Assembly (NCBI GenBank): GCA_001828855.1
Contig: MHZT01000003.1
Location: 1 to 64,000 of the forward strand
DNA: 64,000 bases
Source of the DNA: Rhodobacterales bacterium RIFCSPHIGHO2_02_FULL_62_130
Lineage (GTDB): Bacteria > Pseudomonadota > Alphaproteobacteria > Rhodobacterales > Rhodobacteraceae
Reading direction: 5' to 3'
The translations under genes were made by a program, and so were the position numbers. The notes beneath the pieces were generated by a model, which had not been told where the DNA came from, made no database searches, and was given only the letters and a program-made list of their open reading frames with translations. Positions 39,422 to 48,368 of the stretch are shown here, piece after piece (positions within the stretch are counted from its first letter, which is position 1; every line of letters begins with the position of its first letter).

Positions 39422-39451
39422 TTGCAAAGTTGCGCGAACCTCCGTTATCAA
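39422..39451 (+). promoter_or_regulatory. Possible RamB/ScfR-like site and promoter of ccr
   Basis: TTGCAAAGT at 39422-39430 reads ACTTTGCAA on the other strand, close to the ACTTTGCAAA core described for the RamB regulator of acetate genes in Corynebacterium; the related ScfR-type regulators act on ethylmalonyl-CoA genes in Alphaproteobacteria. TTGCAA and TATCAA (39446-39451), 18 bases apart, could be -35 and -10 elements. Only one site is seen; suggestive, not proof. Confidence 0.35.
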
Positions 39452-39506
39452 TCCCCAGACCCGCGTTGATTCTGCAATGCGGCATGATCGAATGAAGGAG
39501 GCCCAG

Positions 39507-40799
39507 ATGGCTTTGGACACCGCAAACCAGATCGTCCCCTATGACGCCCCGGTGAAGGATCTTTATGAGGTCGGTGAAATGCCGCCCTTGGGCCATGTGC
39601 CGGCGAATATGTATGCTTGGGCGATCCGCCGCGAGCGTCACGGCGAACCCGACACCGCCATGCAGGTGGAAGTCGTGCCGACATGGAAAATCGACAGCCA
39701 TGAAGTGCTGGTATTGGTCATGGCGGCGGGCGTGAACTACAACGGTGTATGGGCCGCGCTTGGCGTGCCGATCAGCCCGTTTGACGGCCACAAGCAGCCC
39801 TTCCACATCGCAGGCTCCGATGCGGCGGGCATCGTCTGGGCGGTGGGCGACAAGGTCAAACGCTGGAAAGTCGGCGACGAGGTGGTGATCCACTGCAACC
39901 AGGACGACGGCGACGACGAGGAATGTAACGGCGGCGATCCGATGTTTTCGCCCTCGCAGCGGATCTGGGGCTATGAAACCCCCGACGGTTCTTTCGCGCA
40001 GTTCACCCGCGTGCAGGCGCAGCAATTGATGCCCCGCCCCAAGCACCTGTCCTGGGAAGAGGCCGCTTGCTATACGCTGACGCTGGCCACTGCCTATCGC
40101 ATGCTGTTCGGCCATGCGCCGCATGATCTGCAACCAGGCCAGAACGTGCTGGTCTGGGGTGCCTCGGGCGGCTTGGGGTCGTTTGCGATCCAGTTGATCA
40201 ACACTGCAGGCGCCAATGCCATCGGGGTGATCTCGGAAGAGGACAAGCGCGAGTTTGTCATGGGTCTGGGCGCCAAAGGCGTGATCAACCGCAAGGATTT
40301 CTCGTGCTGGGGGCAACTCCCGACCGTGAACACGCCGGAATACAACGACTGGCTGAAAGAGGCCCGCCGCTTTGGCAAGGCGATCTGGGACATCACCGGC
40401 AAGGGTGTGAACGTCGACATGGTGTTCGAACATCCGGGCGAGGCGACCTTTCCGGTCTCGTCGCTGGTGTGCAAAAAGGGCGGCATGGTGGTGATCTGCG
40501 CTGGCACCTCCGGCTTCAACTGCACCTTCGACGTGCGCTATATGTGGATGCACCAGAAGCGTTTGCAGGGCAGCCACTTCGCCCACCTGAAGCAGGCGAT
40601 GGCCGCAAACAAGCTGATGATGGAGCGCCGGATTGATCCGTCGATGTCGGAAGTGTTCGAGTGGGCCGATATCCCCGCCGCCCATGTCAAAATGCGGAAG
40701 AACCAGCACAAGCCGGGCAATATGGCCGTTCTGGTCCAAGCCCCGCGCACCGGTCTTCGCACCTTCGAGGACACGCTTGAGGCCAGCCTGAACCGCTGA
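39507..40799 (+). CDS. ccr: Crotonyl-CoA carboxylase/reductase
   Basis: A 430-residue medium-chain reductase that reductively carboxylates crotonyl-CoA with NADPH and CO2 to (2S)-ethylmalonyl-CoA, the committing step of the ethylmalonyl-CoA pathway. Typical features are EVGEMPPLGHVP at the N-terminus, the catalytic loop HIAGSDAAGIVWAVGD, the cofactor motif VWGASGGLGSFAIQL, and the long insertion FSCWGQLPTVNTPEYNDWLK that distinguishes Ccr from ordinary alcohol dehydrogenases. The ATG is preceded by AAGGAGG. It is followed by a strong terminator and is close to ecm, its metabolic partner. Confidence 0.96.
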   Translation: MALDTANQIVPYDAPVKDLYEVGEMPPLGHVPANMYAWAIRRERHGEPDTAMQVEVVPTWKIDSHEVLVLVMAAGVNYNGVWAALGVPISPFDGHKQPFHIAGSDAAGIVWAVGDKVKRWKVGDEVVIHCNQDDGDDEECNGGDPMFSPSQRIWGYETPDGSFAQFTRVQAQQLMPRPKHLSWEEAACYTLTLATAYRMLFGHAPHDLQPGQNVLVWGASGGLGSFAIQLINTAGANAIGVISEEDKREFVMGLGAKGVINRKDFSCWGQLPTVNTPEYNDWLKEARRFGKAIWDITGKGVNVDMVFEHPGEATFPVSSLVCKKGGMVVICAGTSGFNCTFDVRYMWMHQKRLQGSHFAHLKQAMAANKLMMERRIDPSMSEVFEWADIPAAHVKMRKNQHKPGNMAVLVQAPRTGLRTFEDTLEASLNR

Positions 40800-40817
40800 A
40801 CCTGCGCCAGAAACCAG

Positions 40818-40846
40818 CCGCCGCATCCCCGATGCGGCGGTTTTTT
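40818..40846 (+). terminator. Rho-independent terminator of ccr
   Basis: Perfect 10-bp stem CCGCCGCATC / GATGCGGCGG, 3-base loop, followed by six T residues. Confidence 0.96.
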
Positions 40847-40956
40847 GCTGCATTGGTCGTGGTTAAGGCGACGGACTGTTGCCGATTGAGGGGGTACTGT
40901 CACCCTTGGGTGGAGTGTTAAGGTTACTTATGCAGTAACCGGAACGGCCCAAGACG

Positions 40957-41145
40957 ATGACGCGCCATGACTGGATCTTCGATGTGCTGAAAGATCTGCG
41001 TTCTTATGCGCAGGCCAACGGCTTGCCCGGACTTGCGGCCAAGGCGGATGAAACCCTGCGCGTGGCGCGCGCCGAGATTTCCGCCCACGATCCGCAGGCC
41101 GACACCGGATCGGGCGGCGGCCCTCCGGCGGGCAGGGCGCATTAA
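40957..41145 (+). CDS. Small hypothetical protein
   Basis: A 62-residue soluble protein (MTRHDWIFDVLKDLRSYAQ at the start) with an N-terminal helical region and a disordered, Gly/Pro-rich tail. Short proteins with the TRHDWIFDVL opening are common in Rhodobacterales; function unknown. The next gene on this strand begins 38 bases downstream. Confidence 0.7.
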   Translation: MTRHDWIFDVLKDLRSYAQANGLPGLAAKADETLRVARAEISAHDPQADTGSGGGPPAGRAH

Positions 41146-41183
41146 GGTGGCGGCACATCTGGTCAGCGCCCGCAGCCTCGCCT

Positions 41184-42722
41184 ATGGTCGCGCCGATGTT
41201 GCCCGCCCTTACCTTTTCCGATGATCAGGCCGAAGCCTATGACCGCGTTTCGGCGGAACTTCTGGGCATGGGCATCGATCTGCAAAACGCCGAACTGACG
41301 CCCCGCGCCGAAGGCAAATCCTCGGTTCTGGCGGTGGTGGGCAAGGCGGGGTCTGGCAAGACCATGCTTTTGGCCAGTCTTTACAAGGCACTGGTGGCTG
41401 CGGGCGTCGATCTGGTTTCCGGCGATTATGAAGGGCGCAAGCGCAAGGACCGCCGCACGCTGGCGATTCTTGCGCCGACCAACAAGGCGGCCTCGGTGCT
41501 GCGCCTGCGCGGCGTGCCGGCCACCACGATCCACCGCATCCTGTATACGCCGGTTTACGACCCGCAATACGAACGCATCGCCGAATGGCTGACAGGGCAG
41601 GGAACGCGCCCTGCCGTCGAAGGGCTGACCGATCTGGCACTGGATCGGGCTTGGGCGTTTTACCAGACTGTCGCCTCGATTCCCGGTGCGCTGGCGGCGG
41701 CGGGCCTGCGTGGCAGCGATTTCATCAAGGGCTGGAAGCGCCGCGAAGAGCCGCTGGATGTGGGCTTTATCGACGAATCCTCGATGCTGGACGAGCGCCA
41801 ACTTGATGACCTGCGCGAGATTTTTCCGACGCTGGTGATGTTCGGCGATCCGGCGCAGTTGGCCCCCGTCGGCCTGTCGGGCGAGATGGTCTTCGACCGT
41901 CTGGGTGACACCCGCAAACTGGTGCTGCACCGTATCCACCGCCAGACGCAGGATAACCCGATCCTTGATCTCGCCCATGCGCTGGGCGATCCCGCGCTGG
42001 GGTTCGAGGAATTCGAACGCATGGTCCACGCGGCCGCACAGAAAGATGACCGTGTGGTCTGGGCCGAACGGGTGGACAGCGACCTGATGGCGCGCAGCCC
42101 CGTGCTGGTCTGGCGCAACGCCACCCGCATCCGCCTGATCACCGCCTTCCGTGCCGCTCATGGCGCACCGGATACCGATCTTCTGCCGGGCGAGACGCTG
42201 ATCTGCGACGGGATCGAGCTGCCGCTGAAACACCGCAAGAAACGGATCGATCTTGAGGCCCGCGGGCTGATCAAGGGTGCGCAGGTGATCTATCTTGGCC
42301 CCGGAAACCGCACCGGCTTTGCCAAACTGCATGTCATGGGTGCCGAAGACCCGCAGCTTTCTGCCGCCTCGATCATCAAGATCGAAAAGCCGGACGAGGA
42401 AGAACCCTTCATCCCCCATGCCGCCACCATGGGGGCCGCTTTCCTGCACGGCGCGGCGGTGACGATCCACAAGGCGCAAGGCTCGCAATGGGAAACCGTG
42501 CAGGTCTTTGCCCCGGACCTTTACGCGGCAGCAGCGGCAGGACGTACCGAGGCAGGGGTGCCGCTGTGGAAACGCCTTGCCTATGTGGCCATCACCCGCG
42601 CCGAACGGCGCCTGATGTGGGTGGTCCGCAACCGCCTTGCCCGTCCGCTGTCACCGCTGACCGTGGCTGACCTGAAATTGCCTGCAGCGCCCCTTACCCT
42701 GCGCGCAGGCGATGACGAGTAA
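41184..42722 (+). CDS. RecD-like ATP-dependent DNA helicase
   Basis: A 512-residue superfamily 1B helicase. Walker A is VVGKAGSGKTMLL, motif Ia is LAPTNKAASVL, Walker B is VGFIDESSMLDERQ, motif III is VMFGDPAQLAPVG, and the C-terminal UvrD/RecD motifs HKAQGSQWETV and LAYVAITRAERRL are present. It lacks RecBC partners nearby, so it belongs to the stand-alone RecD2-like group rather than RecBCD. The role would be DNA repair or replication-fork processing. An ATG at 41196 is an alternative start. Confidence 0.88.
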   Translation: MVAPMLPALTFSDDQAEAYDRVSAELLGMGIDLQNAELTPRAEGKSSVLAVVGKAGSGKTMLLASLYKALVAAGVDLVSGDYEGRKRKDRRTLAILAPTNKAASVLRLRGVPATTIHRILYTPVYDPQYERIAEWLTGQGTRPAVEGLTDLALDRAWAFYQTVASIPGALAAAGLRGSDFIKGWKRREEPLDVGFIDESSMLDERQLDDLREIFPTLVMFGDPAQLAPVGLSGEMVFDRLGDTRKLVLHRIHRQTQDNPILDLAHALGDPALGFEEFERMVHAAAQKDDRVVWAERVDSDLMARSPVLVWRNATRIRLITAFRAAHGAPDTDLLPGETLICDGIELPLKHRKKRIDLEARGLIKGAQVIYLGPGNRTGFAKLHVMGAEDPQLSAASIIKIEKPDEEEPFIPHAATMGAAFLHGAAVTIHKAQGSQWETVQVFAPDLYAAAAAGRTEAGVPLWKRLAYVAITRAERRLMWVVRNRLARPLSPLTVADLKLPAAPLTLRAGDDE

Positions 42723-42762
42723 GGCTTTTCCTGCCCGCCATCCCCCGTTACTCTGCCTCCAA

Positions 42763-42795
42763 CCTTTTCACCTTGGCCCAAATACTCCACGGGGG
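42763..42795. repeat. Dispersed repeat, GGATATTT-related copy
   Basis: On the minus strand this reads CCCCCGTGGAGTATTTGGGC followed by CAAGGTG, a diverged copy of the repeat that also occurs near 32946, 43183, 48248, 51186, 51231 and 56842. It lies between the helicase stop and the Lrp-like gene. Confidence 0.6.
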
Positions 42796-42854
42796 TTCGG
42801 GGGTGTGAAACCCCCGACCGCTGCCGCAATGCGGGCCGCCACAGGAGCCGACCG

Positions 42855-43091
42855 ATGAAATGCGTCTTCGTCCAATTCCGCTGCACACCCGGCAAAACCT
42901 ACGCCGTTGCCACCGCCATCTATGATCGTGAGGTGGTCAGCGAGCTCTATTCGACCTCCGGCGAATATGACCTGATCGCCAAGGTCTATATCCCCGATGA
43001 AGAAGACGTCGGCCACTACCTGTCTGAACGCCTGTTCGACATCCCCGACATCGTCCGCACCCTGACCACAATGACCTTCAAAGCCTTCTAG
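42855..43091 (+). CDS. Lrp/AsnC ligand-binding-domain protein
   Basis: A 78-residue stand-alone RAM (Lrp/AsnC ligand-binding) domain: FVQFRCTPGKTYAVATAIY, SGEYDLIAKVYI and PDIVRTLTTMTFKAF match the family's beta-alpha-beta-beta-alpha-beta fold. There is no DNA-binding half. Such short proteins bind amino acids or other small ligands or modulate full-length Lrp proteins; role unknown. The ATG follows AGGAG. Confidence 0.88.
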   Translation: MKCVFVQFRCTPGKTYAVATAIYDREVVSELYSTSGEYDLIAKVYIPDEEDVGHYLSERLFDIPDIVRTLTTMTFKAF

Positions 43092-43096
43092 GCATC

Positions 43097-43264
43097 GGTG
43101 CGTGGCAAGCACGCACCCTACACCCGGGATTTCCTATGGTCCTGAATATTCGCGCCGGAGGCTCCTTCCACTAGCCACAGGTGCCTCCGGCGGGGATATT
43201 TATGCAAAGGGGATGTAAACGAAACCTTGCCGGATCGGGGTAGGGTGCGTGCTTGCCACGCACC
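43097..43264. repeat. Inverted pair of GTAGGGTGCGTGCTTGCCAC elements
   Basis: Two copies of a 25-base hairpin unit, GTAGGGTGCGTG-CTTGC-CACGCACC, one reversed (43097-43122) and one direct (43240-43264), enclose about 117 bases. The unit has the same GTAGG head as the GGCGGGGT repeats. Inside the interval at 43183-43215 is a copy of the GGATATTT repeat (GCCTCCGGCGGGGATATTTA followed by TGCAAAGGGGATG). The gap between the Lrp-like gene and trpF is almost entirely repeats. Confidence 0.8.
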
Positions 43265-43269
43265 TTGGC

Positions 43270-43932
43270 TCAGCGCAGGATCGGGGGGCCGTCCGTGGTG
43301 GCGGCTTTGACGAAAGCCATGATACGGGCATGGTCTTTGATGCCTGCCGCGGATTCAACGCCCGAGGATACATCCACTTGCCGGGCGTTGGTCAGGCGGA
43401 TTGCCTCGGACACATTCTCGGGGGTCAGTCCGCCCGCCAGCATCCACGGGCGCAGCCAGCGGCGTTGCGCGACAAGGCGCCAGTCGAAGGACAGTCCGTT
43501 GCCGCCGGGAAGCACTGCGTCCTTCGGGGGTTTGGCGTCGATCAGGATCTGATCGGCCACCAGCGAGTAATCGAACACTGCGGCAAGATCGCTTTCATCT
43601 GCCACACCCACCGCTTTCATCACCGGCAGGCCATAGCGGGTGCGGATTTCAGCGACGCGGTCGGGCGTCTCATGTCCGTGAAGTTGCAGCATATCCAAGG
43701 GCATCGCCTCGGTGATCGCGTCCAGCGTCGCATCATCGGCATTGACGACAAGCGCCACTTTGGCAAGGCCAAGCGGAGCAGCGAGGGCCAGTTCGCGGGC
43801 TTGCGCGATGGTCAGGTGGCGTGGGCTTTTGGCGAAAAACACGAAGCCTGCATAGGCAGCCCCCGCAGCTGCCACGGCCTCGACATCGGCCACACTCCGC
43901 AGGCCGCAGATCTTGATGCGGATATCAGGCAT
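43270..43932 (-). CDS. trpF: Phosphoribosylanthranilate isomerase
   Basis: A 220-residue (beta/alpha)8 enzyme of tryptophan synthesis that converts N-(5-phosphoribosyl)anthranilate to the corresponding ribulosyl isomer. The catalytic Cys is in IKICGLRS at the N-terminus, and the catalytic Asp plus phosphate-binding segments appear in [16 protein letters not shown] and [23 protein letters not shown] is the end signature. It begins one base after the LapA-domain gene. A longer upstream frame lies inside that gene and is rejected. Confidence 0.95.
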   Translation of the reverse strand: MPDIRIKICGLRSVADVEAVAAAGAAYAGFVFFAKSPRHLTIAQARELALAAPLGLAKVALVVNADDATLDAITEAMPLDMLQLHGHETPDRVAEIRTRYGLPVMKAVGVADESDLAAVFDYSLVADQILIDAKPPKDAVLPGGNGLSFDWRLVAQRRWLRPWMLAGGLTPENVSEAIRLTNARQVDVSSGVESAAGIKDHARIMAFVKAATTDGPPILR

Positions 43933-43933
43933 G

Positions 43934-44293
43934 TCAGCGGGCTTTCGGTTTGTCCAAGAGAGCCAGCACATCGTCTTGCGGCAGGGAGGTGGCATCGCGC
44001 ATCGTAGCCAGTTCTCGTTCCAGCCGAGTGACCTCGCGGGTTTTGGTGCTTGCCACGGCGCGGTGGCGGTGTTCGCGCAGCCATTCCCAGACAAAACCGA
44101 TCAGCAGACCGGCAATGATGCCGCCAAAGATTACCACGAACAGGGGCAGGTCGATGCTGCCGCCATAGCCAACAAGTGCCGCTATATCATCGGGTAGCGC
44201 CTTGACCGTGACCGTGGCGCGGTTGGCCATGGCTACAGTCAGCAATCCCAGCGCCAGCACTGCCAGCAAGACCAGTCGCAGATATCGTATCAT
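43934..44293 (-). CDS. LapA-domain (DUF1049) membrane protein
   Basis: A 119-residue protein with two membrane helices (about residues 4-22 and 50-72), a short cytoplasmic basic segment and a C-terminal coiled-coil-like tail. This two-helix arrangement matches the LapA domain of lipopolysaccharide assembly protein A. Alphaproteobacteria commonly carry it between ihfB and trpF, as here. Function in this group is unproven. Confidence 0.82.
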   Translation of the reverse strand: MIRYLRLVLLAVLALGLLTVAMANRATVTVKALPDDIAALVGYGGSIDLPLFVVIFGGIIAGLLIGFVWEWLREHRHRAVASTKTREVTRLERELATMRDATSLPQDDVLALLDKPKAR

Positions 44294-44358
44294 TGCTTGC
44301 CCCTTGGCCTGTTCCTGCCCTTATATCGGGGCATCGACCCGACTGTGCAAGCGCGGGA

Positions 44359-44640
44359 TTACTTGGCGTTCAGGCGGTCGCGCAGAAGTTTGCCGGTTTT
44401 GAAGAACGGCACCTTCTTGTCTTCGACCTTCACAGCCTCGCCGGTGCGGGGGTTGCGGCCGACGCGGGCATCGCGCGCCTTGACCGAGAAGGCCCCGAAG
44501 CCGCGCAGTTCCACCCGGTCGCCCTTGGCCAGCGCATCGATGATTTCTTCAAAGACCGTGTTCACGATCCGCTCGACATGGCGTTGTGTCAGGTGCGGAT
44601 TTTCGTCCGCGATTTTCTGGATCAGTTCCGAACGGATCAT
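44359..44640 (-). CDS. ihfB: Integration host factor subunit beta
   Basis: A 93-residue DNA-bending protein of the HU/IHF family: [17 protein letters not shown], the DNA-binding arm [19 protein letters not shown] (with the intercalating Pro) and KTGKLLRD. As heterodimer with IhfA it bends DNA at promoters and att sites. It lies downstream of rpsA in the order usual for Alphaproteobacteria. Confidence 0.96.
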   Translation of the reverse strand: MIRSELIQKIADENPHLTQRHVERIVNTVFEEIIDALAKGDRVELRGFGAFSVKARDARVGRNPRTGEAVKVEDKKVPFFKTGKLLRDRLNAK

Positions 44641-44770
44641 CCGCTATATCCCCCCTCGTGGTCGGCCCCGGTCCTGTCTCGGCCCGTTTGGTCGCCACCG
44701 TGTCTGTCTTGCAATGGACTATAGGCAAATATTATCGCGTCACACAAACGAAAATGCAGGCTAACCCCCC

Positions 44771-44803
44771 CAAAGCAAAGGGCCTCGCAGTGCTGCGAGG
44801 CCC
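44771..44803 (-). terminator. Rho-independent terminator of rpsA
   Basis: Perfect 10-bp stem GGGCCTCGCA / TGCGAGGCCC, 4-base loop, then TTTGCTTTG on the minus strand, 24 bases after the rpsA stop. Confidence 0.9.
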
Positions 44804-44827
44804 AAAGCGTCACCGCTTGCGGTGAGA

Positions 44828-46510
44828 TCAGTTCCGGTCGCCCTTCAGAGCAGCGCCGAGGATGTCGCCCAAGCTGGCGCCCGAATCGGACGAGCCATAC
44901 TGTTCGACAGCTTCTTTCTCTTCCGCAATCTCGCGGGCCTTGATCGACAGGCCCAGACGGCGGGTTTTCGGGTCGATGTTGGTGACGCGAACGTCAACCT
45001 TGTCACCAACCTGGAAACGCTCGGGACGCTGGTCGGCGCGGTCGCGCGACAGGTCCGAACGGCGGATGAACGACTTGGCGCCGTTGTATTCCACTTCCAC
45101 GCCGCCTTCTTCGATGGCGGTCACTTCCACGGTGATGATGCCGCCACGCTTCACGCCATCAACGGCGTCGGTGAAGGTGTCATCGCCAAGGGCTTTGATC
45201 GACAGCGAGATACGCTCTTTCTCGACGTCAACTTCGGTAACAGCCGCTTTGACGGTGTCGCCCTTGCGATAGTTCGCAATGGCGTCTTCGCCGCGCTGAT
45301 CCCAAGACAGGTCGGACAGGTGAACCATGCCGTCGATGTCGTTGTCGAGGCCGACGAACAGACCGAATTCGGTGATGTTCTTGACTTCGCCTTCGATGGT
45401 CGAGCCAACCGGATGGGTTTCGGCAAAGACTTCCCACGGGTTGCGCTGGGTCTGCTTGAGGCCCAAGGAAACGCGACGCTTGGCGCTGTCGATTTCCAGA
45501 ACCATGACTTCCACTTCCTGCGAGGTCGAAACGATCTTGCCGGGGTGGACGTTCTTCTTGGTCCAGGACATTTCCGAAACGTGAACCAGACCTTCGACAC
45601 CGGCTTCCAGCTCCACGAAGGCGCCGTAATCGGTGATGTTGGTGACACGGCCCTTATGCACGGTGCCGATGGCATACTGCTTTTCAACAGCATCCCACGG
45701 GTCCGACTGCAACTGCTTCATGCCGAGGCTGATGCGGTGGGTGTCTTTGTTGATCTTGATAACCTGAACTTTGACAGTCTCACCGATGGCAAGGATTTCC
45801 GACGGGTGGTTGACGCGACGCCAAGCCATGTCGGTGACGTGCAGCAGGCCGTCAACGCCGCCGAGATCCACAAACGCACCGTATTCGGTGATGTTCTTGA
45901 CCACGCCGTCAACGGTCTGGCCTTCGGTCAGGTTGCCGATAACTTCGGCGCGCTGTTCCGCACGCGATTCTTCAAGGATCGCACGACGCGAGACAACGAT
46001 GTTGCCGCGACGACGATCCATCTTCAGGATCTGGAACGGCTGCTTCATACCCATCAGCGGGCCAGCATCACGCACCGGACGGACGTCAACCTGCGAACCC
46101 GGAAGGAACGCAACAGCGCCACCCAGATCAACCGTGAAGCCGCCTTTGACACGACCGAAGATCGCGCCATCGACGCGGGTTTCGGAGGCGTAGGCTTTTT
46201 CCAGACGGTCCCAGGCTTCTTCGCGGCGAGCTTTCTCGCGCGAGATCTGGGCTTCGCCGCGCGAGTTCTCAACGCGGTCCAGATACACTTCAACAGTGTC
46301 GCCGACGTTGATATTCGGGGCTTCGCCGGGATTTGCGAATTCTTTCAGATCGATGCGGCCTTCCATCTTGTAGCCGACGTCGATGATGGCTTGGCCAGCC
46401 TCGATTGCAATGACCTTGCCTTTGACAACCGTTCCCTCTTCGGGGGTGTCAATTTCGAAGCTTTCCTTCAACAGGGCTTCGAAGTCTTCCATCGTGTTTT
46501 TAGCGCACAT
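44828..46510 (-). CDS. rpsA: 30S ribosomal protein S1
   Basis: A 560-residue protein with about six S1 RNA-binding repeats; recurring blocks such as NITEYGAFVDLGGVDGLLHV, VTNITDYGAFVELEAGVEGL and VKNITEFGLFVGLDNDIDGM mark repeats three to five. It recruits mRNA to the small subunit. Start chosen at MCAKNTMEDFE, as in related S1 proteins, with AAAGGAAAC upstream; an ATG 21 bases earlier would overlap that site. A strong terminator follows. Confidence 0.97.
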   Translation of the reverse strand: MCAKNTMEDFEALLKESFEIDTPEEGTVVKGKVIAIEAGQAIIDVGYKMEGRIDLKEFANPGEAPNINVGDTVEVYLDRVENSRGEAQISREKARREEAWDRLEKAYASETRVDGAIFGRVKGGFTVDLGGAVAFLPGSQVDVRPVRDAGPLMGMKQPFQILKMDRRRGNIVVSRRAILEESRAEQRAEVIGNLTEGQTVDGVVKNITEYGAFVDLGGVDGLLHVTDMAWRRVNHPSEILAIGETVKVQVIKINKDTHRISLGMKQLQSDPWDAVEKQYAIGTVHKGRVTNITDYGAFVELEAGVEGLVHVSEMSWTKKNVHPGKIVSTSQEVEVMVLEIDSAKRRVSLGLKQTQRNPWEVFAETHPVGSTIEGEVKNITEFGLFVGLDNDIDGMVHLSDLSWDQRGEDAIANYRKGDTVKAAVTEVDVEKERISLSIKALGDDTFTDAVDGVKRGGIITVEVTAIEEGGVEVEYNGAKSFIRRSDLSRDRADQRPERFQVGDKVDVRVTNIDPKTRRLGLSIKAREIAEEKEAVEQYGSSDSGASLGDILGAALKGDRN

Positions 46511-46700
46511 GTAGTTCAGTTTCCTTTTCATCTATGTCACTGGCCATGCGGTTGGCTCCGCCGGTCTTGCTCGAATGAAAGACAGGGCCGTGGCTGCGCC
46601 CGACCCGTTCCGAGCGCGTCCTTAGTCCTATGCGACCTGTTTTGCAAGGTGGAGTTGGCAGGGCAGGGCGGTTTGCAGGCTTTATTTGCTAGGCCAATGC

Positions 46701-47663
46701 TTACTGGCGCAGCCCCAGCCTGTCTGCGTCAAATCCCATGGCGGCAAAGCGCGACCAAAGCTGCGCGTCAAAGTCGGGCGCATCCAGATGCAGGCAGTGC
46801 TGGCCGAAATACCAACAGAGCGCGCGGGCATAGTCGCGCGGTGTGGTCAGGGCGGCTGCAAGTGCGGCCGGAAAATCATCGGGATGCAGCACGGTTTCGC
46901 AAAACTGCTGGAAATCGGCTTGACCGAACAGGATTGCGGGGGTGGCATGCAGGAACCCCTCCAATGCCGCCGCCGAGTTGACCGAAACCGTCACCGCCGC
47001 CCGCGCCAGAATGTCATGCACATTTGCCCCCGTTTCGATCAGATCGAACCCCATCGCCCGCACTTCGGCAATCTGCGCCGCCCCCATCTCGGGCTTTAGC
47101 GGATGCGCCTTGACCACCACGGGGCGGCCATCCGCGCCCATGGCCACCACCCGCAGCATCGCTGTATAGCTGGCATAGGCGTGCTTGCGGCGCTGCGGGG
47201 CAGGGCCTTGCAGAAAGACTGCGATGCAGCCTTCAGGCACCTCTGCCACTTCGCGCGCCTGTCCGTAGCGTGACCGCCGCGCTGTCGCAAAGCGCTGTTG
47301 CAGTGAGTCAAAATACTTCTGCGCGACCGCGCCATCGACCTGCGCCGGATCGAACACCTTGTCGCGGTTCGAGCTTTCCGCCAGCACGCCTGCCGGGTCC
47401 AGATGCCAGTAACCCTCAAGATAGGCCAGCGTCGCGTTCAGCCAGCCCGCGCCAATCGCCCGCCCGTTTTCCACGATATGCAGATCGCCATCGGCAGGCA
47501 GAATTTTGCCGGAGAACAGCGCAGGCGGGCGGCCCTCAACCGCCACCACGCCGCCCCGCGCCAGCACCGCCGTCTCGATCCGCGGATAAAGCGCCAGATG
47601 TTTCTTGGCGCGGAATGTGTCGTGATACTGCTCGGGCAGATGCAGCACCACGCGCGCAGTCAT
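46701..47663 (-). CDS. Capsular-polysaccharide-export-like protein
   Basis: A 320-residue protein that looks like a GT-B-type glycosyltransferase domain. [17 protein letters not shown] and, in the second half, [13 protein letters not shown] followed by [33 protein letters not shown] resemble the KpsS/KpsC (capsule polysaccharide export) domain with its H-P and S-S...E...G.P signature; the fit is partial and the substrate is unknown. Its start overlaps the cmk stop (ATGA), so it is translationally coupled to cmk and lies upstream of rpsA. Confidence 0.6.
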   Translation of the reverse strand: MTARVVLHLPEQYHDTFRAKKHLALYPRIETAVLARGGVVAVEGRPPALFSGKILPADGDLHIVENGRAIGAGWLNATLAYLEGYWHLDPAGVLAESSNRDKVFDPAQVDGAVAQKYFDSLQQRFATARRSRYGQAREVAEVPEGCIAVFLQGPAPQRRKHAYASYTAMLRVVAMGADGRPVVVKAHPLKPEMGAAQIAEVRAMGFDLIETGANVHDILARAAVTVSVNSAAALEGFLHATPAILFGQADFQQFCETVLHPDDFPAALAAALTTPRDYARALCWYFGQHCLHLDAPDFDAQLWSRFAAMGFDADRLGLRQ

Positions 47664-48244
47664 GCCCGCGCCCGTTCGATCACCGCAACCGCCGCCGCAA
47701 TCGCCGCGTCGATGGACAGAACCGAGGTATCAATCACCACCGCATCCGCCGCAGGTTTCAGCGGCGCCTCGACCCGCCCCATATCTCGCGCGTCACGCTC
47801 GATCACTTCGGCCAGCACCTGTGCGGCATCGCCGCCGACCTCAAGCCAGCGACGATGCGCGCGCACTTCGGCGCTGGCGGTGACGTAAAGCTTTACCTCG
47901 GCCTCGGGGCAGATCACCGTGCCAATATCCCGCCCGTCCAATACCGCCCCGCCCTCGGCCCGCGCAAAGCGGCGCTGGAAATCGACCAAGGCCGCCCGAA
48001 CCTGCGGGATCACCGCCACGCGGCTGGCCGCCTGTCCCGCCGCCAGACTGCGCAAATCCTCCCGCGCCAGATCCTCGGCACACAGCGACAGCGCCGCCAC
48101 CACCGGATCGCCGCCCTTGGCCCCCACCGCGCGATAGAGCAGCCCCGTATCCAGATGCGCAAAGCCGAACCGTGCCGCCACCGCGCGGCTGATCGTGCCC
48201 TTGCCCGCTGCCGCAGGTCCGTCGATGGCCACGGTAAAGATCAT
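47660..48244 (-). CDS. cmk: (d)CMP kinase (cytidylate kinase)
   Basis: A 194-residue nucleotide kinase that phosphorylates CMP and dCMP. The P-loop is [46 protein letters not shown] and the R-RWLEVGGD region follow, all Cmk signatures. It is slightly shorter than the usual 205-230. Its stop overlaps the start of the downstream polysaccharide-export-like gene. aroA-cmk-rpsA is a conserved alphaproteobacterial order; here an acidic-protein gene and a divergent VOC gene are in between. Confidence 0.95.
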   Translation of the reverse strand: MIFTVAIDGPAAAGKGTISRAVAARFGFAHLDTGLLYRAVGAKGGDPVVAALSLCAEDLAREDLRSLAAGQAASRVAVIPQVRAALVDFQRRFARAEGGAVLDGRDIGTVICPEAEVKLYVTASAEVRAHRRWLEVGGDAAQVLAEVIERDARDMGRVEAPLKPAADAVVIDTSVLSIDAAIAAAVAVIERARA

Positions 48245-48247
48245 TCC

Positions 48248-48278
48248 CCATCCTCTTCGCACAAATATTCTCGGGGGT
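48248..48278. repeat. Dispersed repeat, GGATATTT-related copy
   Basis: The minus strand reads CACCCCCGAGAATATTTGTG followed by CGAAGAGGATGG, a copy of the seven-member repeat. It lies immediately upstream of the cmk start codon, so it would form part of the cmk leader. Confidence 0.7.
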
Positions 48279-48368
48279 GAGCCCGGAACGGGCGAGGGGG
48301 GCGAGCCCCCCTATCCGCGCCGCCTTTTCTCGCCTAGCCTGCCGGCATAGTCAAACACGAGGCAGACC

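Noticed and set aside
43240-43264. GTAGGGTGCGTG palindrome as a CRISPR repeat or operator
   Set aside because: Only two inverted copies, no regular spacer array and no cas genes; dispersed REP-type element is the simpler reading.
44822-46981. A 719-codon open frame antisense to rpsA
   Set aside because: Covers rpsA and its terminator on the opposite strand; its repetitive composition mirrors the S1 repeats.
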